Positions 56,737-64,000 of a stretch of 64,000 nucleotides of DNA are shown here, in pieces. How positions within the stretch are numbered: position 1 is the stretch's first letter; every line of letters begins with the position of its first letter. The stretch covers positions 124,001 through 188,000 of the forward strand of contig NZ_JAUSVS010000005.1 in assembly GCF_030814835.1 (NCBI RefSeq), given 5' to 3'. The DNA comes from Caulobacter ginsengisoli. GTDB taxonomy: Bacteria > Pseudomonadota > Alphaproteobacteria > Caulobacterales > Caulobacteraceae. Made by a program: the position numbers and the translations under genes. The notes beneath the pieces are model-generated. The model made no database searches. It saw nothing but the letters and a program-made list of their open reading frames with translations, and was not told where the DNA came from.

Positions 56737-57405
56737 TTATGGCTGTTTCAGCGCCAAAAACCCCGCCGCCATAAAGCGCGCGATCCGCTGCTTCACCGCC
56801 GTGAAGTCGTCGGAGTGGCAGATGCCGCCCGACAGGCGGTCGATGCGGCCGGTGCGGGCCAGGGTGTTCATCAGGGCCCCGGTCACGAAGTGATAGCCCC
56901 AGAAGATGTCCTCGTCGGTGTAGTCGGGCAGGGCCTTCTTGAGGATGCCGACCAGCTTGAGCACCACCGGATCGAAATAGTCGTCCAGCATCTTGGCCCC
57001 TTCGGGCGTGTTGCTCATCCGGGCGCAGAAGGCGGCCCAGTTCATCCACTGCTCGCCACCGGCCATGTAGAGGTCCAGGTCGGTGTCCAGGAAGGCGTGC
57101 AGGGCGCCCTCGACGGTGGGATGGCCGCCGGCCTCGGCCTCGTAGCGGTCCAGGGCCTCCATGCGCCGCTGGCTGCTGACCACGGCGCGCCGGGCGTAGG
57201 CGGCCTCGAACAGGGCGGCCTTGTCGTCGAAATAGTAGTGCAGCAGGGTGGTATGGACCCCAACCCTCTGGGCGACGTCGCGCAGGGTGACGCCGTTCAT
57301 CCCGTGTTTGGAGAACAGGAACTCGGCGGCGTCGAGGATCTGCTCCAGCGTCTCCGCCCGCTGTTCGGCCTTGGTGCGGCGCGTTCGTGTAGCGGCTTCC
57401 GACAT
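56737..57405 (-). CDS. TetR-family transcriptional regulator
   Basis: 222 residues. The N-terminal HTH domain at about 20-66 (ETLEQILDAAEFLFSKHGMNGVTLRDVAQRVGVHTTLLHYYFDDKAALF) is a standard TetR domain; the helical C-terminal ligand domain has no assignable family. It starts 2 bases after the acyl-CoA synthetase stop, so the two form an operon, and control of fatty or aromatic acid activation by acyl-CoA is likely. The palindrome upstream of the nearby TonB receptor gene is a candidate target. Confidence 0.9.
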   Translation of the reverse strand: MSEAATRTRRTKAEQRAETLEQILDAAEFLFSKHGMNGVTLRDVAQRVGVHTTLLHYYFDDKAALFEAAYARRAVVSSQRRMEALDRYEAEAGGHPTVEGALHAFLDTDLDLYMAGGEQWMNWAAFCARMSNTPEGAKMLDDYFDPVVLKLVGILKKALPDYTDEDIFWGYHFVTGALMNTLARTGRIDRLSGGICHSDDFTAVKQRIARFMAAGFLALKQP

Positions 57406-57407
57406 GG

Positions 57408-58988
57408 TCAGCGCGTGACTCCCTGGGTAACCATCTCCCCGCTGACGTAGTCGGCACGGAGCCGGTTTTTGTCAATCTTTCCCGTGGCCGCCAGCGGCAT
57501 TGCCGCCAGTTGCACCACCTGATCGGGCAGCCACCAGTCGGCGACCTTGCCCCGCAGGCTGTCGACCAGCGCCCGGGCGTCGATCGACTGGCCCGGGCAG
57601 GGCTCGACGATCAGCACCGGCCGCTCGCCCCATTTGGGATCCTCGCGGGCGATCACCGCCACCTGGCCGACCGTGGGATGCGCCCCGACGATGGCCTCGA
57701 TCTCGGCCGGGTTGATCCATTCGCCGCCCGACTTGATCAGGTCCTTGGAGCGGCCACAGAGGGTCAGGGCGCCGGTCTCGTCGATGCTGGCCAGGTCCCC
57801 GGTATCGAACCAGCCCTCGGCGTCCAGGGCGTCCGCCGCGGCCTTGAAATAGCGGTCGACGACGCTGTGGCCGCGCACCTTCAGATGGCCAACCACGCCG
57901 CGTTGCTCGGGAAGGGGGGTGTTGTCGGCGTCGGTCAGCCGCAGGTCCAGGCCCATGGGCGGGCGGCCCGAAGCGCGGCTGGAGGCGCCGAACGGAGCGA
58001 TGGTCCCCAGCGGCGACAGCTCGGTCATGCCCCAGCTGGTCTGCACCTGCACGCCCAGCCGATCCTCCATGCGGCGGATCAGGGCGTCGGGACAGGCCGA
58101 GCCGCCGATCAGGATACGCTTGAGCGCCGGCAGCTCGCCGCCGGTGGCGTCGAGATGGTCCAGCACCCCCAGCCAGACGGTCTGCACCCCGGCGGCCATG
58201 GTGACGCCCTCCTCGGCCATCAGCCGGGCCAGGCTGGCGCCATCGGCGTTGCGGCCGGGCAGGACCAGCTTGGCCCCCACCGCCGGGGCGGCGAAGGGCA
58301 GGCCCCAGCCGTTGGCGTGGAACATCGGCACGGCGACCAGCAGGCTGTCGGCGCCGGTCAGGCCCATGGCGTCGGCCTGCAGGGCGCGCAGGGTGTGCAG
58401 ATAGTTGGAGCGGTGGGTGTAGAGGACGCCCTTGGGGCTGCCGGTGGTGCCCGAGGTGTAGCAGAGGCCTGCCGGCGTCTCCTCGGGAAAGCCGCCCCAG
58501 ACGGCCGGAGCGCCGTGCGAGGCCAGCAGGGCCTCGTAGGCCCAGATCTGCGGGCCGTCGAGATAGAGGCTGTCGGGCGCTCCGCCGTCCATCAGGATGA
58601 CATGCTCGAGGCCCGGGCAGAGCGGAACCAGTTCGGCCAGCAGCGGGCCCAGGGTCGAGGCGACGGCCAGGACCCGGTCCTCGGCCTCGTTGACCATGGC
58701 CGCCAGATGGGCGGCGGTCAGGCGTGGGTTGAGGGTGTGGCAGACCAGCCCCGCCCCCATGGCCGCGTAGTAGGTTTCGAGATGGTGCTGGGTGTTCCAG
58801 GCCAGGGTGGCGATGCGGTCGCCGAACTTCAGGCCCAGGGCCGCCAGGGCGCCGGACATCCGGTTGGCCCGTTCTCGCAGTCCCGCATAGCCGATGGCGC
58901 CAGAGTCAGCGGTGACGATCTGCCGATCCCCCGACCACTTGGCGGCATGGTCGAGGAATTTGTCTACCGTGAGGGCGTAGGACTGCAT
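57408..58988 (-). CDS. AMP-dependent acyl-CoA synthetase
   Basis: 526 residues. Adenylate-forming motifs: P-loop YTSGTTGSPKGV (177-188), QTSWGMTELSPLGTI, YFKAAADALDAEGWFDTGDLASID (A8 entry with GWFDTGD), and the C-terminal Lys in MPLAATGKIDKNRLR. It converts a carboxylic acid to its acyl-CoA through acyl-AMP; overall features are of medium/long-chain FadD3/FadD-like ligases. Cotranscribed with a TetR regulator and placed beside a TonB receptor, it would activate an imported acid for the acyl-CoA dehydrogenases elsewhere in the window. Confidence 0.92.
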   Translation of the reverse strand: MQSYALTVDKFLDHAAKWSGDRQIVTADSGAIGYAGLRERANRMSGALAALGLKFGDRIATLAWNTQHHLETYYAAMGAGLVCHTLNPRLTAAHLAAMVNEAEDRVLAVASTLGPLLAELVPLCPGLEHVILMDGGAPDSLYLDGPQIWAYEALLASHGAPAVWGGFPEETPAGLCYTSGTTGSPKGVLYTHRSNYLHTLRALQADAMGLTGADSLLVAVPMFHANGWGLPFAAPAVGAKLVLPGRNADGASLARLMAEEGVTMAAGVQTVWLGVLDHLDATGGELPALKRILIGGSACPDALIRRMEDRLGVQVQTSWGMTELSPLGTIAPFGASSRASGRPPMGLDLRLTDADNTPLPEQRGVVGHLKVRGHSVVDRYFKAAADALDAEGWFDTGDLASIDETGALTLCGRSKDLIKSGGEWINPAEIEAIVGAHPTVGQVAVIAREDPKWGERPVLIVEPCPGQSIDARALVDSLRGKVADWWLPDQVVQLAAMPLAATGKIDKNRLRADYVSGEMVTQGVTR

Positions 58989-59004
58989 GGACCGGCGGGA
59001 ACTC

Positions 59005-59054
59005 TTTGAAACGAAAGAAACCGGCCGCCGCCGGAGGGGAGGGGCGGCGGCCGG
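59005..59054 (-). terminator. rho-independent terminator of the TonB receptor gene
   Basis: CCGGCCGCCGCC (59021-59032) and GGCGGCGGCCGG (59043-59054) form a perfect 12-bp stem with a 10-base loop. On the minus strand it is followed by a T-rich run (TTTCTTTCGTTTC). It lies 20 bases after the receptor stop and separates that transcript from the acyl-CoA synthetase operon. Confidence 0.88.
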
Positions 59055-59074
59055 CGAGGGTCGTCGGAGGAACC

Positions 59075-61225
59075 TTAGAAAGCCTTCATGACCCGGATGC
59101 CGAACTGGCGCGGCGGACCGGCGAAGCGCAGGCCGGAATTGATGGCTCCGATATAGTGCTGGTCGGTCAGGTTGGTCGCATAGAGGGTGGTGATGACATC
59201 CCCATGCGTCCAGGCGAACTGGGCGTTGAAGATGTTGCGCTGCTCGATCCGGTCACCGCGGGCGCGGTTCTCGAACAGGGTCGCCCACTGCGGCGAGACA
59301 TAGCCATAGTTCAGGCGCGGGATCAGGCGATCGCCGTTGTCCAGGGTGAACCGGTACTGGATCCCGATGTTGGCGGTGACTTCCGGCGCATAGGTCTGGT
59401 CGCGTCCATCCAGGTTGAAGCAGCCGGGGCCGACCGGACCGGTCTCCGGATCGCAGGCCACGACGCCGGGAATGCGCGGGTCATGGGCGTAGAACTTGCC
59501 CAGTTCGCTCTTCATCCAGGCCCCGCCCGCGTCGATGGACAGGTCGCCGAACACCGCCTCGGCCTGGAACTCGACCCCATACATCCTGGTCGGGTTGGGG
59601 TTGTTCAGCTCGAAGCCGAAGGTCGGGAAGGCCGGGTAGCCGATGATGACCTGGAAGCCCTTGTAGTCGTTGTAGAAGGCGTCGATCTGGGTGCGCAGCT
59701 GGCCGCCGAAGAAGCCGGCCTTCCAGCCCACCTCGTACTCCGTCACCTTCTCGGGACCGAACGGCGCGGGCAGGCCCAGGCCCACCGGCACGTTCAGGCC
59801 GCCGGGCTTATAGCCGGTGGCGACAAAGGCGTAGACGAAGTGGTGCGGGTTGATGGTCCAGTTCAGCGCGACCTTGCCCGAGGTGTTGTTGGACTTGGCC
59901 GACTGCTCCTGGGTGATGGGCAGGCCGTACTGCAGCACATGCACATGGTTGGTGGTGGTGGTGCGGGAGTAGCGGGCGCCGACCTGCAGTTCCAGGCTGT
60001 CGGTCAGCTTGAAGCCGACCTGGCCGAACACGGCGGTGTTCTGCTTGGGGTTGGTCCCGTACAGCGTGTACTGGGTGAAGATGCTGCCGGGCGGAATGCC
60101 GATGAAGAACTGGCCCGGCGGGAACTTGGCCTCGTCCGCCTGGAAGTAGGCGCCGGCCACCCATTTCACCCGCCCGGTGTCGGGCGAGATCAGGTTGAGT
60201 TCCTGCGAGTAGGTCTCTTCCTGCACATAGTCGTAGAAGGTGTTGAAGCCGGTGCTGCGGCCGTCGAGGTCGGCCTTGTAGGCGGTGTTGCCGTACTGAT
60301 AGCCGCTGACCGATCGGAAGGTGATCCCGTTGTCGAAGACGTAGTCGGCGCGCAGGGCCGAGCGCACGAAGCGGTCCCGGGCGAACATCGGGGCGTTGGC
60401 GGTGATCTTGAACGGATCGTTGGGCGACAGCACCGGGTCGGACGGATAGCCGCCGTAGTTGAGATAGTTGTAGTCGGTCTTGAAATTGACCGTCAGCTTG
60501 TCGGTCGGCTTCCAGACCAGGGTCAGGCGGGCGTTGTAGAAGCGCAGGCCCTCGTTGCCGGTGGCGGTGGCCGGGCCGGTGATGTCGTAGAAGCTGTCGC
60601 GCTGCTCGGCGTTGAAGGCGATGCGGGCGGCGAAGGTGTCGCCCAGCGGGATGCTGACCGCGCCCTGGGCGGCGATATCGGCATAGTTGCCCAGCTGGCC
60701 GGCGATGTAGCCGCTGGTCGAGCCGCCGACGACCGGGTTGTTGGTGTTGACGAACACCGCCCCGCCGGTGGCGTTCTGGCCGACGAAGGTGCCTTGCGGG
60801 CCGCGCAGCACCTCGACGCTGGCGACGTCATAGTAGGGCTCGCCGGTGAAATAGCCCGGGAAGGTGGCGATGTTGTCGCGGTAGGTGATGACGCCGGTCA
60901 GGGTCTGGCTGTTGTGTTCGGACTTGCCGATGCCGCGGATGTTGAAGTCGATGCCCTGGCCGAAATTGTTGATCACGGCGGCGGGGACGACGAACTGCAG
61001 CTGGTCGACCGAGGTGATCCCCTTTTCTTCCAGCTTGGCGCCGGTGATCACCGTCGCGGCGATCGGGGTCTGCTGCAGGTTGGTGCTGCGGCGCTCGGCG
61101 GTGACCACCACCTCGTCGACCTGGGTGTCGTCCTTGGGCGGCGGGGGCGTGGTCTGGGCCATGGCGGCCCCGCTCCAGCCCAGCGCCAGCACTGACGCGC
61201 TCAGCAGAAATGCGCGGATCTTCAT
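59075..61225 (-). CDS. TonB-dependent outer-membrane receptor
   Basis: 716 residues from the ATG at 61225 (GGGGGAGA before it). Signal peptide MKIRAFLLSASVLALGWSGAAMAQ, then a TonB-box-like DEVVVTAERR (about 38-47), a plug domain with TVITGAKLEEKGI and VEVLRGPQGTFVGQNATGGAVFV, and a long beta-barrel ending in Phe (QFGIRVMKAF). It takes up a scarce or bulky substrate across the outer membrane using TonB energy. Caulobacterales use many such receptors for carbohydrates and hydrophobic compounds. The adjacent acyl-CoA synthetase operon suggests an acid-type or hydrophobic substrate. An inverted repeat (61284-61329) lies in its promoter region. Confidence 0.92.
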   Translation of the reverse strand: MKIRAFLLSASVLALGWSGAAMAQTTPPPPKDDTQVDEVVVTAERRSTNLQQTPIAATVITGAKLEEKGITSVDQLQFVVPAAVINNFGQGIDFNIRGIGKSEHNSQTLTGVITYRDNIATFPGYFTGEPYYDVASVEVLRGPQGTFVGQNATGGAVFVNTNNPVVGGSTSGYIAGQLGNYADIAAQGAVSIPLGDTFAARIAFNAEQRDSFYDITGPATATGNEGLRFYNARLTLVWKPTDKLTVNFKTDYNYLNYGGYPSDPVLSPNDPFKITANAPMFARDRFVRSALRADYVFDNGITFRSVSGYQYGNTAYKADLDGRSTGFNTFYDYVQEETYSQELNLISPDTGRVKWVAGAYFQADEAKFPPGQFFIGIPPGSIFTQYTLYGTNPKQNTAVFGQVGFKLTDSLELQVGARYSRTTTTNHVHVLQYGLPITQEQSAKSNNTSGKVALNWTINPHHFVYAFVATGYKPGGLNVPVGLGLPAPFGPEKVTEYEVGWKAGFFGGQLRTQIDAFYNDYKGFQVIIGYPAFPTFGFELNNPNPTRMYGVEFQAEAVFGDLSIDAGGAWMKSELGKFYAHDPRIPGVVACDPETGPVGPGCFNLDGRDQTYAPEVTANIGIQYRFTLDNGDRLIPRLNYGYVSPQWATLFENRARGDRIEQRNIFNAQFAWTHGDVITTLYATNLTDQHYIGAINSGLRFAGPPRQFGIRVMKAF

Positions 61226-61283
61226 GGTGTCTCCCCCTGCCTGAATGGCTCGCGCTCTTCGGCGCGTGATGGGAAAGCTGAGG

Positions 61284-61329
61284 GATATTCGCTGAGCTGT
61301 CAATACTGGCTATCACGAGAGTGAATATC
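61284..61329. promoter_or_regulatory. inverted repeat upstream of the TonB receptor gene
   Basis: GATATTCGCT (61284-61293) and AGTGAATATC (61320-61329) are inverted copies with one mismatch, 26 bases apart. They are AT-rich in a GC-rich setting and lie 59-104 bases before the receptor start. This is a likely operator, possibly for the TetR regulator of the neighbouring operon; unproven. Confidence 0.4.
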
Positions 61330-61348
61330 TTTGAGAACGGTGTTCGGC

Positions 61349-62452
61349 CTATTTCGGTCGGTCATATTCCAGGCCCAGCCAGGCCAGCCGCACGCTGTCT
61401 TGGCCATAGCGTACGTCCATGGCGGCCAGGGCCGCGTCGAGCTGCGAGGCGGAAGGGCGCGGGCTGATCGGCAGGCGGTAGCGGCCGGCCTTGGGCTCGG
61501 CGTCGGGCAGCAGGGTCAGGCCGTTCAGCGAGCGCACCGGGGTCAGGCCCGGGCGGGTGGAGAGCACCTTGGTGCGGTAGCTGCGCTGCCAGCTGTCGGC
61601 CCACAGGGCCAGGCCGATCTCGTCGGTCCCGTCGGCGATGGGCGCCTCGACCGTCTCGTGACGCCAGAAGGCCAGCAGGGCGACGATGCCGTACAGATAG
61701 TCGCTGCGAGTGATCTGAAAATCGTCCGTCTGGTGCGCCGGGCTCCAGTCGCTGACTCCAAGCCGGGCGGCCAGGCCGGCGGCGGCGGCGTGTCCGCCCA
61801 GGGCCTCGACCAGGGCCAGGGAGGCGGGGATCGAGGCGGTGACGCCGGTGGTGGAGATGATCGGCCCGTCCTGGACATAGCGGCGGTCGCGCACCCAGGT
61901 CGTGGCGGGATAGGCCTTCTCCAGCTTCTTGATCGCCGCCCAATGGGTGGTGGCCCGGCGGCCGTCGAGCAGCCCGGCGGCGGCCAGGACCCGGGCGCCT
62001 TCGCAGATCGAGACGATGACGGCGCCGCGCCTGGCCTGGGCGGCGACCCAGGCGGTCAGCACCGGATCCTTGGGGACCATCTGGGCGGGGACGATGACGA
62101 TGTCGGCGCCGGCCGGCTCGGCGGCGTCGAACTGCGCGATGGTCTGGTCGGCCTGGATACGCAGGGCCATGTGCAGCTCGACCGGGCCCGGCTGGGTCGA
62201 GAGGCTGCGCACCTCAGCCAATCCCGAGGCCTTGAGCACGCCGTAGGGGATGATGAAGTCGGTGGTCTCGGCCCCGGCATTGCCGGCGACGACGACGACC
62301 AGCGGCTGGGCGCGGCCGGTCTTGGGCCTGGGCAGGACGAGACGGCCCTCAGCGGGGGCGACCACCGCGACCGGCGGGGCGGCCTGGGCGGCCGAAAAGT
62401 CGGTCCCCAGCACCAGGGCCAGGATCGAGATGAGGACGAGATGGGTGCGCAT
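61349..62452 (-). CDS. exported DJ-1/PfpI-family protein
   Basis: 367 residues with a signal peptide (MRTHLVLISILALVLGTDFSAAQA). The DJ-1/PfpI domain occupies about residues 50-240: VVVVAGNAGAETTDFIIPYGVL, the nucleophile elbow VIVSICEGARVLAAAGLLDGRRATTHW with its Cys, and STTGVTASIPASLALVEALGG. The C-terminal 120 residues have no assigned domain. The same ATTHW-containing block occurs in the GlxA-type regulator 280 bases away, so the two are related by domain duplication. It lies downstream of the cysteine-rich peptide gene on the same strand, with a hairpin (62478-62504) between. Confidence 0.8.
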   Translation of the reverse strand: MRTHLVLISILALVLGTDFSAAQAAPPVAVVAPAEGRLVLPRPKTGRAQPLVVVVAGNAGAETTDFIIPYGVLKASGLAEVRSLSTQPGPVELHMALRIQADQTIAQFDAAEPAGADIVIVPAQMVPKDPVLTAWVAAQARRGAVIVSICEGARVLAAAGLLDGRRATTHWAAIKKLEKAYPATTWVRDRRYVQDGPIISTTGVTASIPASLALVEALGGHAAAAGLAARLGVSDWSPAHQTDDFQITRSDYLYGIVALLAFWRHETVEAPIADGTDEIGLALWADSWQRSYRTKVLSTRPGLTPVRSLNGLTLLPDAEPKAGRYRLPISPRPSASQLDAALAAMDVRYGQDSVRLAWLGLEYDRPK

Positions 62453-62477
62453 GGGCGTCTTTCCTTGAGAAGGCGAG

Positions 62478-62504
62478 CGGCCGCGGCCGGATCGGTCGCG
62501 GCCG
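62478..62504 (-). other. hairpin between the cysteine-rich peptide gene and the DJ-1/PfpI gene
   Basis: CGGCCGCG (62478-62485) and CGCGGCCG (62497-62504) form a perfect 8-bp stem. Placed between two genes of the same strand and without a T-run, it could set the ratio of peptide to enzyme mRNA by partial termination or mRNA protection. Confidence 0.4.
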
Positions 62505-62513
62505 TCCCGGCGG

Positions 62514-62633
62514 CTAGTCGGCTTGGACCGGCGCGGCGCAGTTGCAGTCGTCGCCGCACTGGCAGTCGGCGCCGCAGGCGCAGGCTTGGCAGGCGCAGGG
62601 CTCGCACAGGCAGGGGTCGCAGGGGCAGGGCAT
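62514..62633 (-). CDS. 39-residue cysteine-rich metallothionein-like peptide
   Basis: Reading the minus strand from the ATG at 62633 gives a 39-residue peptide with 12 cysteines at 3, 5, 8, 10, 13, 15, 18, 20, 24, 26, 30 and 32, arranged as six CXC motifs. It has no aromatic residues or histidine and a short acidic tail. The ribosome site AAAGGAGAG lies 8 bases before the ATG. Regular CXC spacing without other structure is the hallmark of metallothionein-type metal-thiolate clusters (Zn, Cd, Cu), although it matches none of the bacterial SmtA/BmtA forms I know, which are longer and contain His. No signal peptide, so cytosolic. It is divergent from a GlxA-type regulator and followed by the exported DJ-1/PfpI gene. 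Confidence 0.75.
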   Translation of the reverse strand: MPCPCDPCLCEPCACQACACGADCQCGDDCNCAAPVQAD

Positions 62634-62729
62634 GAGGGTCTCTCCTTTGAAAGCCGCGGCTTGCGGCAGAGCTGACCCTAGGCGTCGAATTGTCTGGCGG
62701 AAATGTCATAGATATCGCAGATTGCGCCA

Positions 62730-63725
62730 ATGACTCAGCCAGCCCCCCTCCTTCGCCGCATCGCCCTCGTCGGCTATCCAGGCGCCCAGTCCCTGGACCT
62801 GGTCGGGCCGATGGAGGTGTTCTCCATGGCCAGCGACCGGCGTGGCGGGGGCTATGAAGTGATCCTGGCCTCACCCGCCGGCGGCGACATCGTCTGCAAT
62901 TCCGGGTTGGTCCTTGGCGGCTCGACGGCCCTGGCCGACCTGCCGCGGGACCTCGACACCATCCTGTTCGCCGGCGGCGACGAACCCGGCCTGCGGGCCA
63001 TGCAGAACACCGACGTCATCGACTGGCTGCGGGACCGGGCCCGCCTCACCCGGCGGATGGGCAGCGTCTGTTCGGGGGCCTTCGCCCTGGCCGCCGCCGG
63101 CCTGCTGGACGGGCGAAGGGCTACCACCCACTGGGATTCCTGCGCCCAGATGCGAGCCTTCCGCCCGCAGGTGAGGCTGGAGCCGGACGCCATCTTCGTG
63201 GCCGACCCGCCCTTCTACACCTCGGCGGGGATCACCGCCGGCATCGACCTCTGCCTGTCGCTGGTCGAGGACGACCATGGACCGGACCTGGCCCTGGCCG
63301 TGGCCCGCAACCTGGTGCTGTTCATGCGCCGGCCCGGCGGTCAGACCCAGTACAGCGCCGGGCTGGACGTCCAGGCCACCGCCACGCCGCGCCTGCGCCG
63401 GCTGCTGACCGAGGTCATCGCCGACCCCACCGGCGACCTTAGCCTGCCGGCCCTGGCCGACCGCGCCGGGATGAGCGAGCGCACCTTCTCACGGGTCTTC
63501 CACAAGGAAACCGGCCGCACCCCGGCCGCCTTCGTCGAGCTGGCCCGGGTCGACCGGGCCAAGGCGCTGCTGGAAACCTCGGACTGGACCCTGGCCCGGG
63601 TGGCCGAGCGCGCGGGTTTCGGCAGCCTGGATGGCCTGCACCGCGCCTTCCAGAAGCGGCTGGGGATCACCCCGGGCGACTACCGCGACAGGTTTGGGGC
63701 GCGGCCTGCGCACACCGCCTCATAG
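62730..63725 (+). CDS. GlxA-type AraC-family transcriptional regulator
   Basis: 331 residues. The N-terminal DJ-1/PfpI-like domain (IALVGYPGAQSLDLVGPMEVFSMA, MGSVCSGAFALAAAGLLDGRRATTHWDS) probably senses a ligand. The C-terminal AraC DNA-binding domain at about 225-320 carries two HTH motifs (LSLPALADRAGMSERTFSRVFHKETGRTPAAFV and WTLARVAERAGFGSLDGLHRAFQKRLGITPGDYR). It is divergent from the cysteine-rich peptide gene across 96 bases and is the natural candidate to control it. Little ribosome-site sequence precedes its ATG. Its last 46 bases overlap, tail to tail, with the HxlR-type gene. Confidence 0.9.
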   Translation: MTQPAPLLRRIALVGYPGAQSLDLVGPMEVFSMASDRRGGGYEVILASPAGGDIVCNSGLVLGGSTALADLPRDLDTILFAGGDEPGLRAMQNTDVIDWLRDRARLTRRMGSVCSGAFALAAAGLLDGRRATTHWDSCAQMRAFRPQVRLEPDAIFVADPPFYTSAGITAGIDLCLSLVEDDHGPDLALAVARNLVLFMRRPGGQTQYSAGLDVQATATPRLRRLLTEVIADPTGDLSLPALADRAGMSERTFSRVFHKETGRTPAAFVELARVDRAKALLETSDWTLARVAERAGFGSLDGLHRAFQKRLGITPGDYRDRFGARPAHTAS

Positions 63726-64000
63726 GCCGCCTGCAGCTGGGCGGCGACCGACGGCCCGGGCGGTGACAGCCGGTGACCCGGCCCCAGGTGAGCGTCGCGC
63801 AGTTCGTCCATGAAGGCGTCCCACATGGACTGGCCGCCCTCCTCCAGCAGCTGGGCGCGGATGCTCAGCTCCTCGCTGACCTTCAGGTGCCGCCGGCCCC
63901 AGGCGCCCATCTGGGCCAGGATGGGGACCAGCTGGATGGCCTTTTCGGTCAGGCTGTAGATGGCCTTCTGCTTGTGGCTGGGATCGTCGGCCCGGGTGAT
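63680..64000 (-). CDS. HxlR-family transcriptional regulator, 3' part (cut by window edge)
   Basis: The frame is open from the window end to the stop at 63680 and gives the last 106 residues. The visible part begins with the wing and dimerisation helix of an HxlR-type winged helix (RADDPSHKQKAIYSLTEKAIQLVPILAQMGAWGRRHL) and continues with a long helical tail (SMWDAFMDELRDAHLG). An internal ATG at 63910 would miss the DNA-binding domain and is not the real start. The 3' end overlaps the GlxA-type gene by 46 bases. Target genes lie outside the window. Confidence 0.8.
   Translation of the reverse strand: MTRADDPSHKQKAIYSLTEKAIQLVPILAQMGAWGRRHLKVSEELSIRAQLLEEGGQSMWDAFMDELRDAHLGPGHRLSPPGPSVAAQLQAAYEAVCAGRAPNLSR

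Noticed and set aside
59006-61195. 729-residue plus-strand open frame antisense to the TonB receptor gene
   Set aside because: The minus strand encodes a complete signal peptide, plug and barrel; the antisense product is a low-complexity G/V/D shadow.
61331-62635. 434-residue plus-strand frame spanning the PfpI and cysteine-rich peptide genes
   Set aside because: It has no ribosome site or family motif; the minus strand has two well-supported genes.

Overview
This 64 kb window is GC-rich, gene-dense chromosomal DNA from an alphaproteobacterium, most likely of the order Caulobacterales (Caulobacter/Phenylobacterium type). The evidence is a CpdR response regulator beside an N-formylglutamate amidohydrolase gene, a TonB-dependent receptor, a CYP153-like P450, many flavin monooxygenases and acyl-CoA dehydrogenases, GTG/TTG starts with four-base ATGA/GTGA overlaps, and palindromic intergenic repeats of a kind common in this order. 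I see no prophage, insertion sequence, CRISPR array, rRNA operon or replication origin. Two tRNA genes are present (Ser-CGA and Val-GAC), and one small RNA is predicted.

Layout. 1-6.5 kb: a 33-bp inverted repeat, a YjbR protein, a HabA-like membrane protein, a helix-turn-helix regulator, a 655-residue RTX protein, a translationally coupled ATP-grasp ligase/luciferase-like monooxygenase pair and an EVE-domain protein. 6.5-10.5 kb: a three-gene operon (ferritin-like enzyme, VioB-N-like protein, lipoprotein) that looks like a two-polypeptide version of the VioB/RebD iminophenylpyruvate dimer synthase, without the other violacein or rebeccamycin genes. 10.5-13.5 kb: membrane protein, methyltransferase, exported protein, glutathione transferase. 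13.5-28.4 kb: a catabolic region with two Baeyer-Villiger monooxygenases, four acyl-CoA dehydrogenases, an SDR, an Old Yellow Enzyme, a CYP153-like P450, MsrA, an alpha/beta hydrolase and a GPH-type transporter. This set fits oxidation of aliphatic or alicyclic compounds to ketones, esters and acyl-CoAs.

28.6-35.1 kb holds the most striking system: four overlapping genes encoding a MoxR/RavA-type AAA+ ATPase, a small protein, a degenerate vWA protein with a beta-rich C-terminus, and a 976-residue protein with a helical-repeat middle and a propeller-like end. It matches the architecture of the predicted MoxR-vWA-beta-propeller ternary (bpX) systems, thought to be NTP-dependent conflict or stress systems. 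35-44 kb contains two SDRs (one without the usual catalytic Tyr), a BaiN/YhiN-like flavoprotein, small membrane proteins, a PaaX regulator coupled to a membrane methyltransferase, a truncated DUF4386 remnant and a Tat-exported PhoD-type phosphatase. 44-53 kb contains tRNA-Ser, an unknown membrane protein with an EAGGG repeat, thioesterase/crotonase genes, a DctA symporter, AMP nucleosidase (possibly leaderless), a predicted 83-nt small RNA, hutG-like/cpdR and tRNA-Val.

53-64 kb contains a transporter/carboxylesterase pair, an acyl-CoA synthetase/TetR pair, a TonB-dependent receptor with a clear terminator, an exported DJ-1/PfpI protein, a 39-residue peptide with 12 cysteines in six CXC motifs (metallothionein-like), its divergent GlxA-type regulator, and the 3' part of an HxlR regulator cut by the window edge. 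At least seven REPIN-like palindromic elements from several families sit in the intergenic gaps, including two copies of one ~124-bp element 4.8 kb apart.
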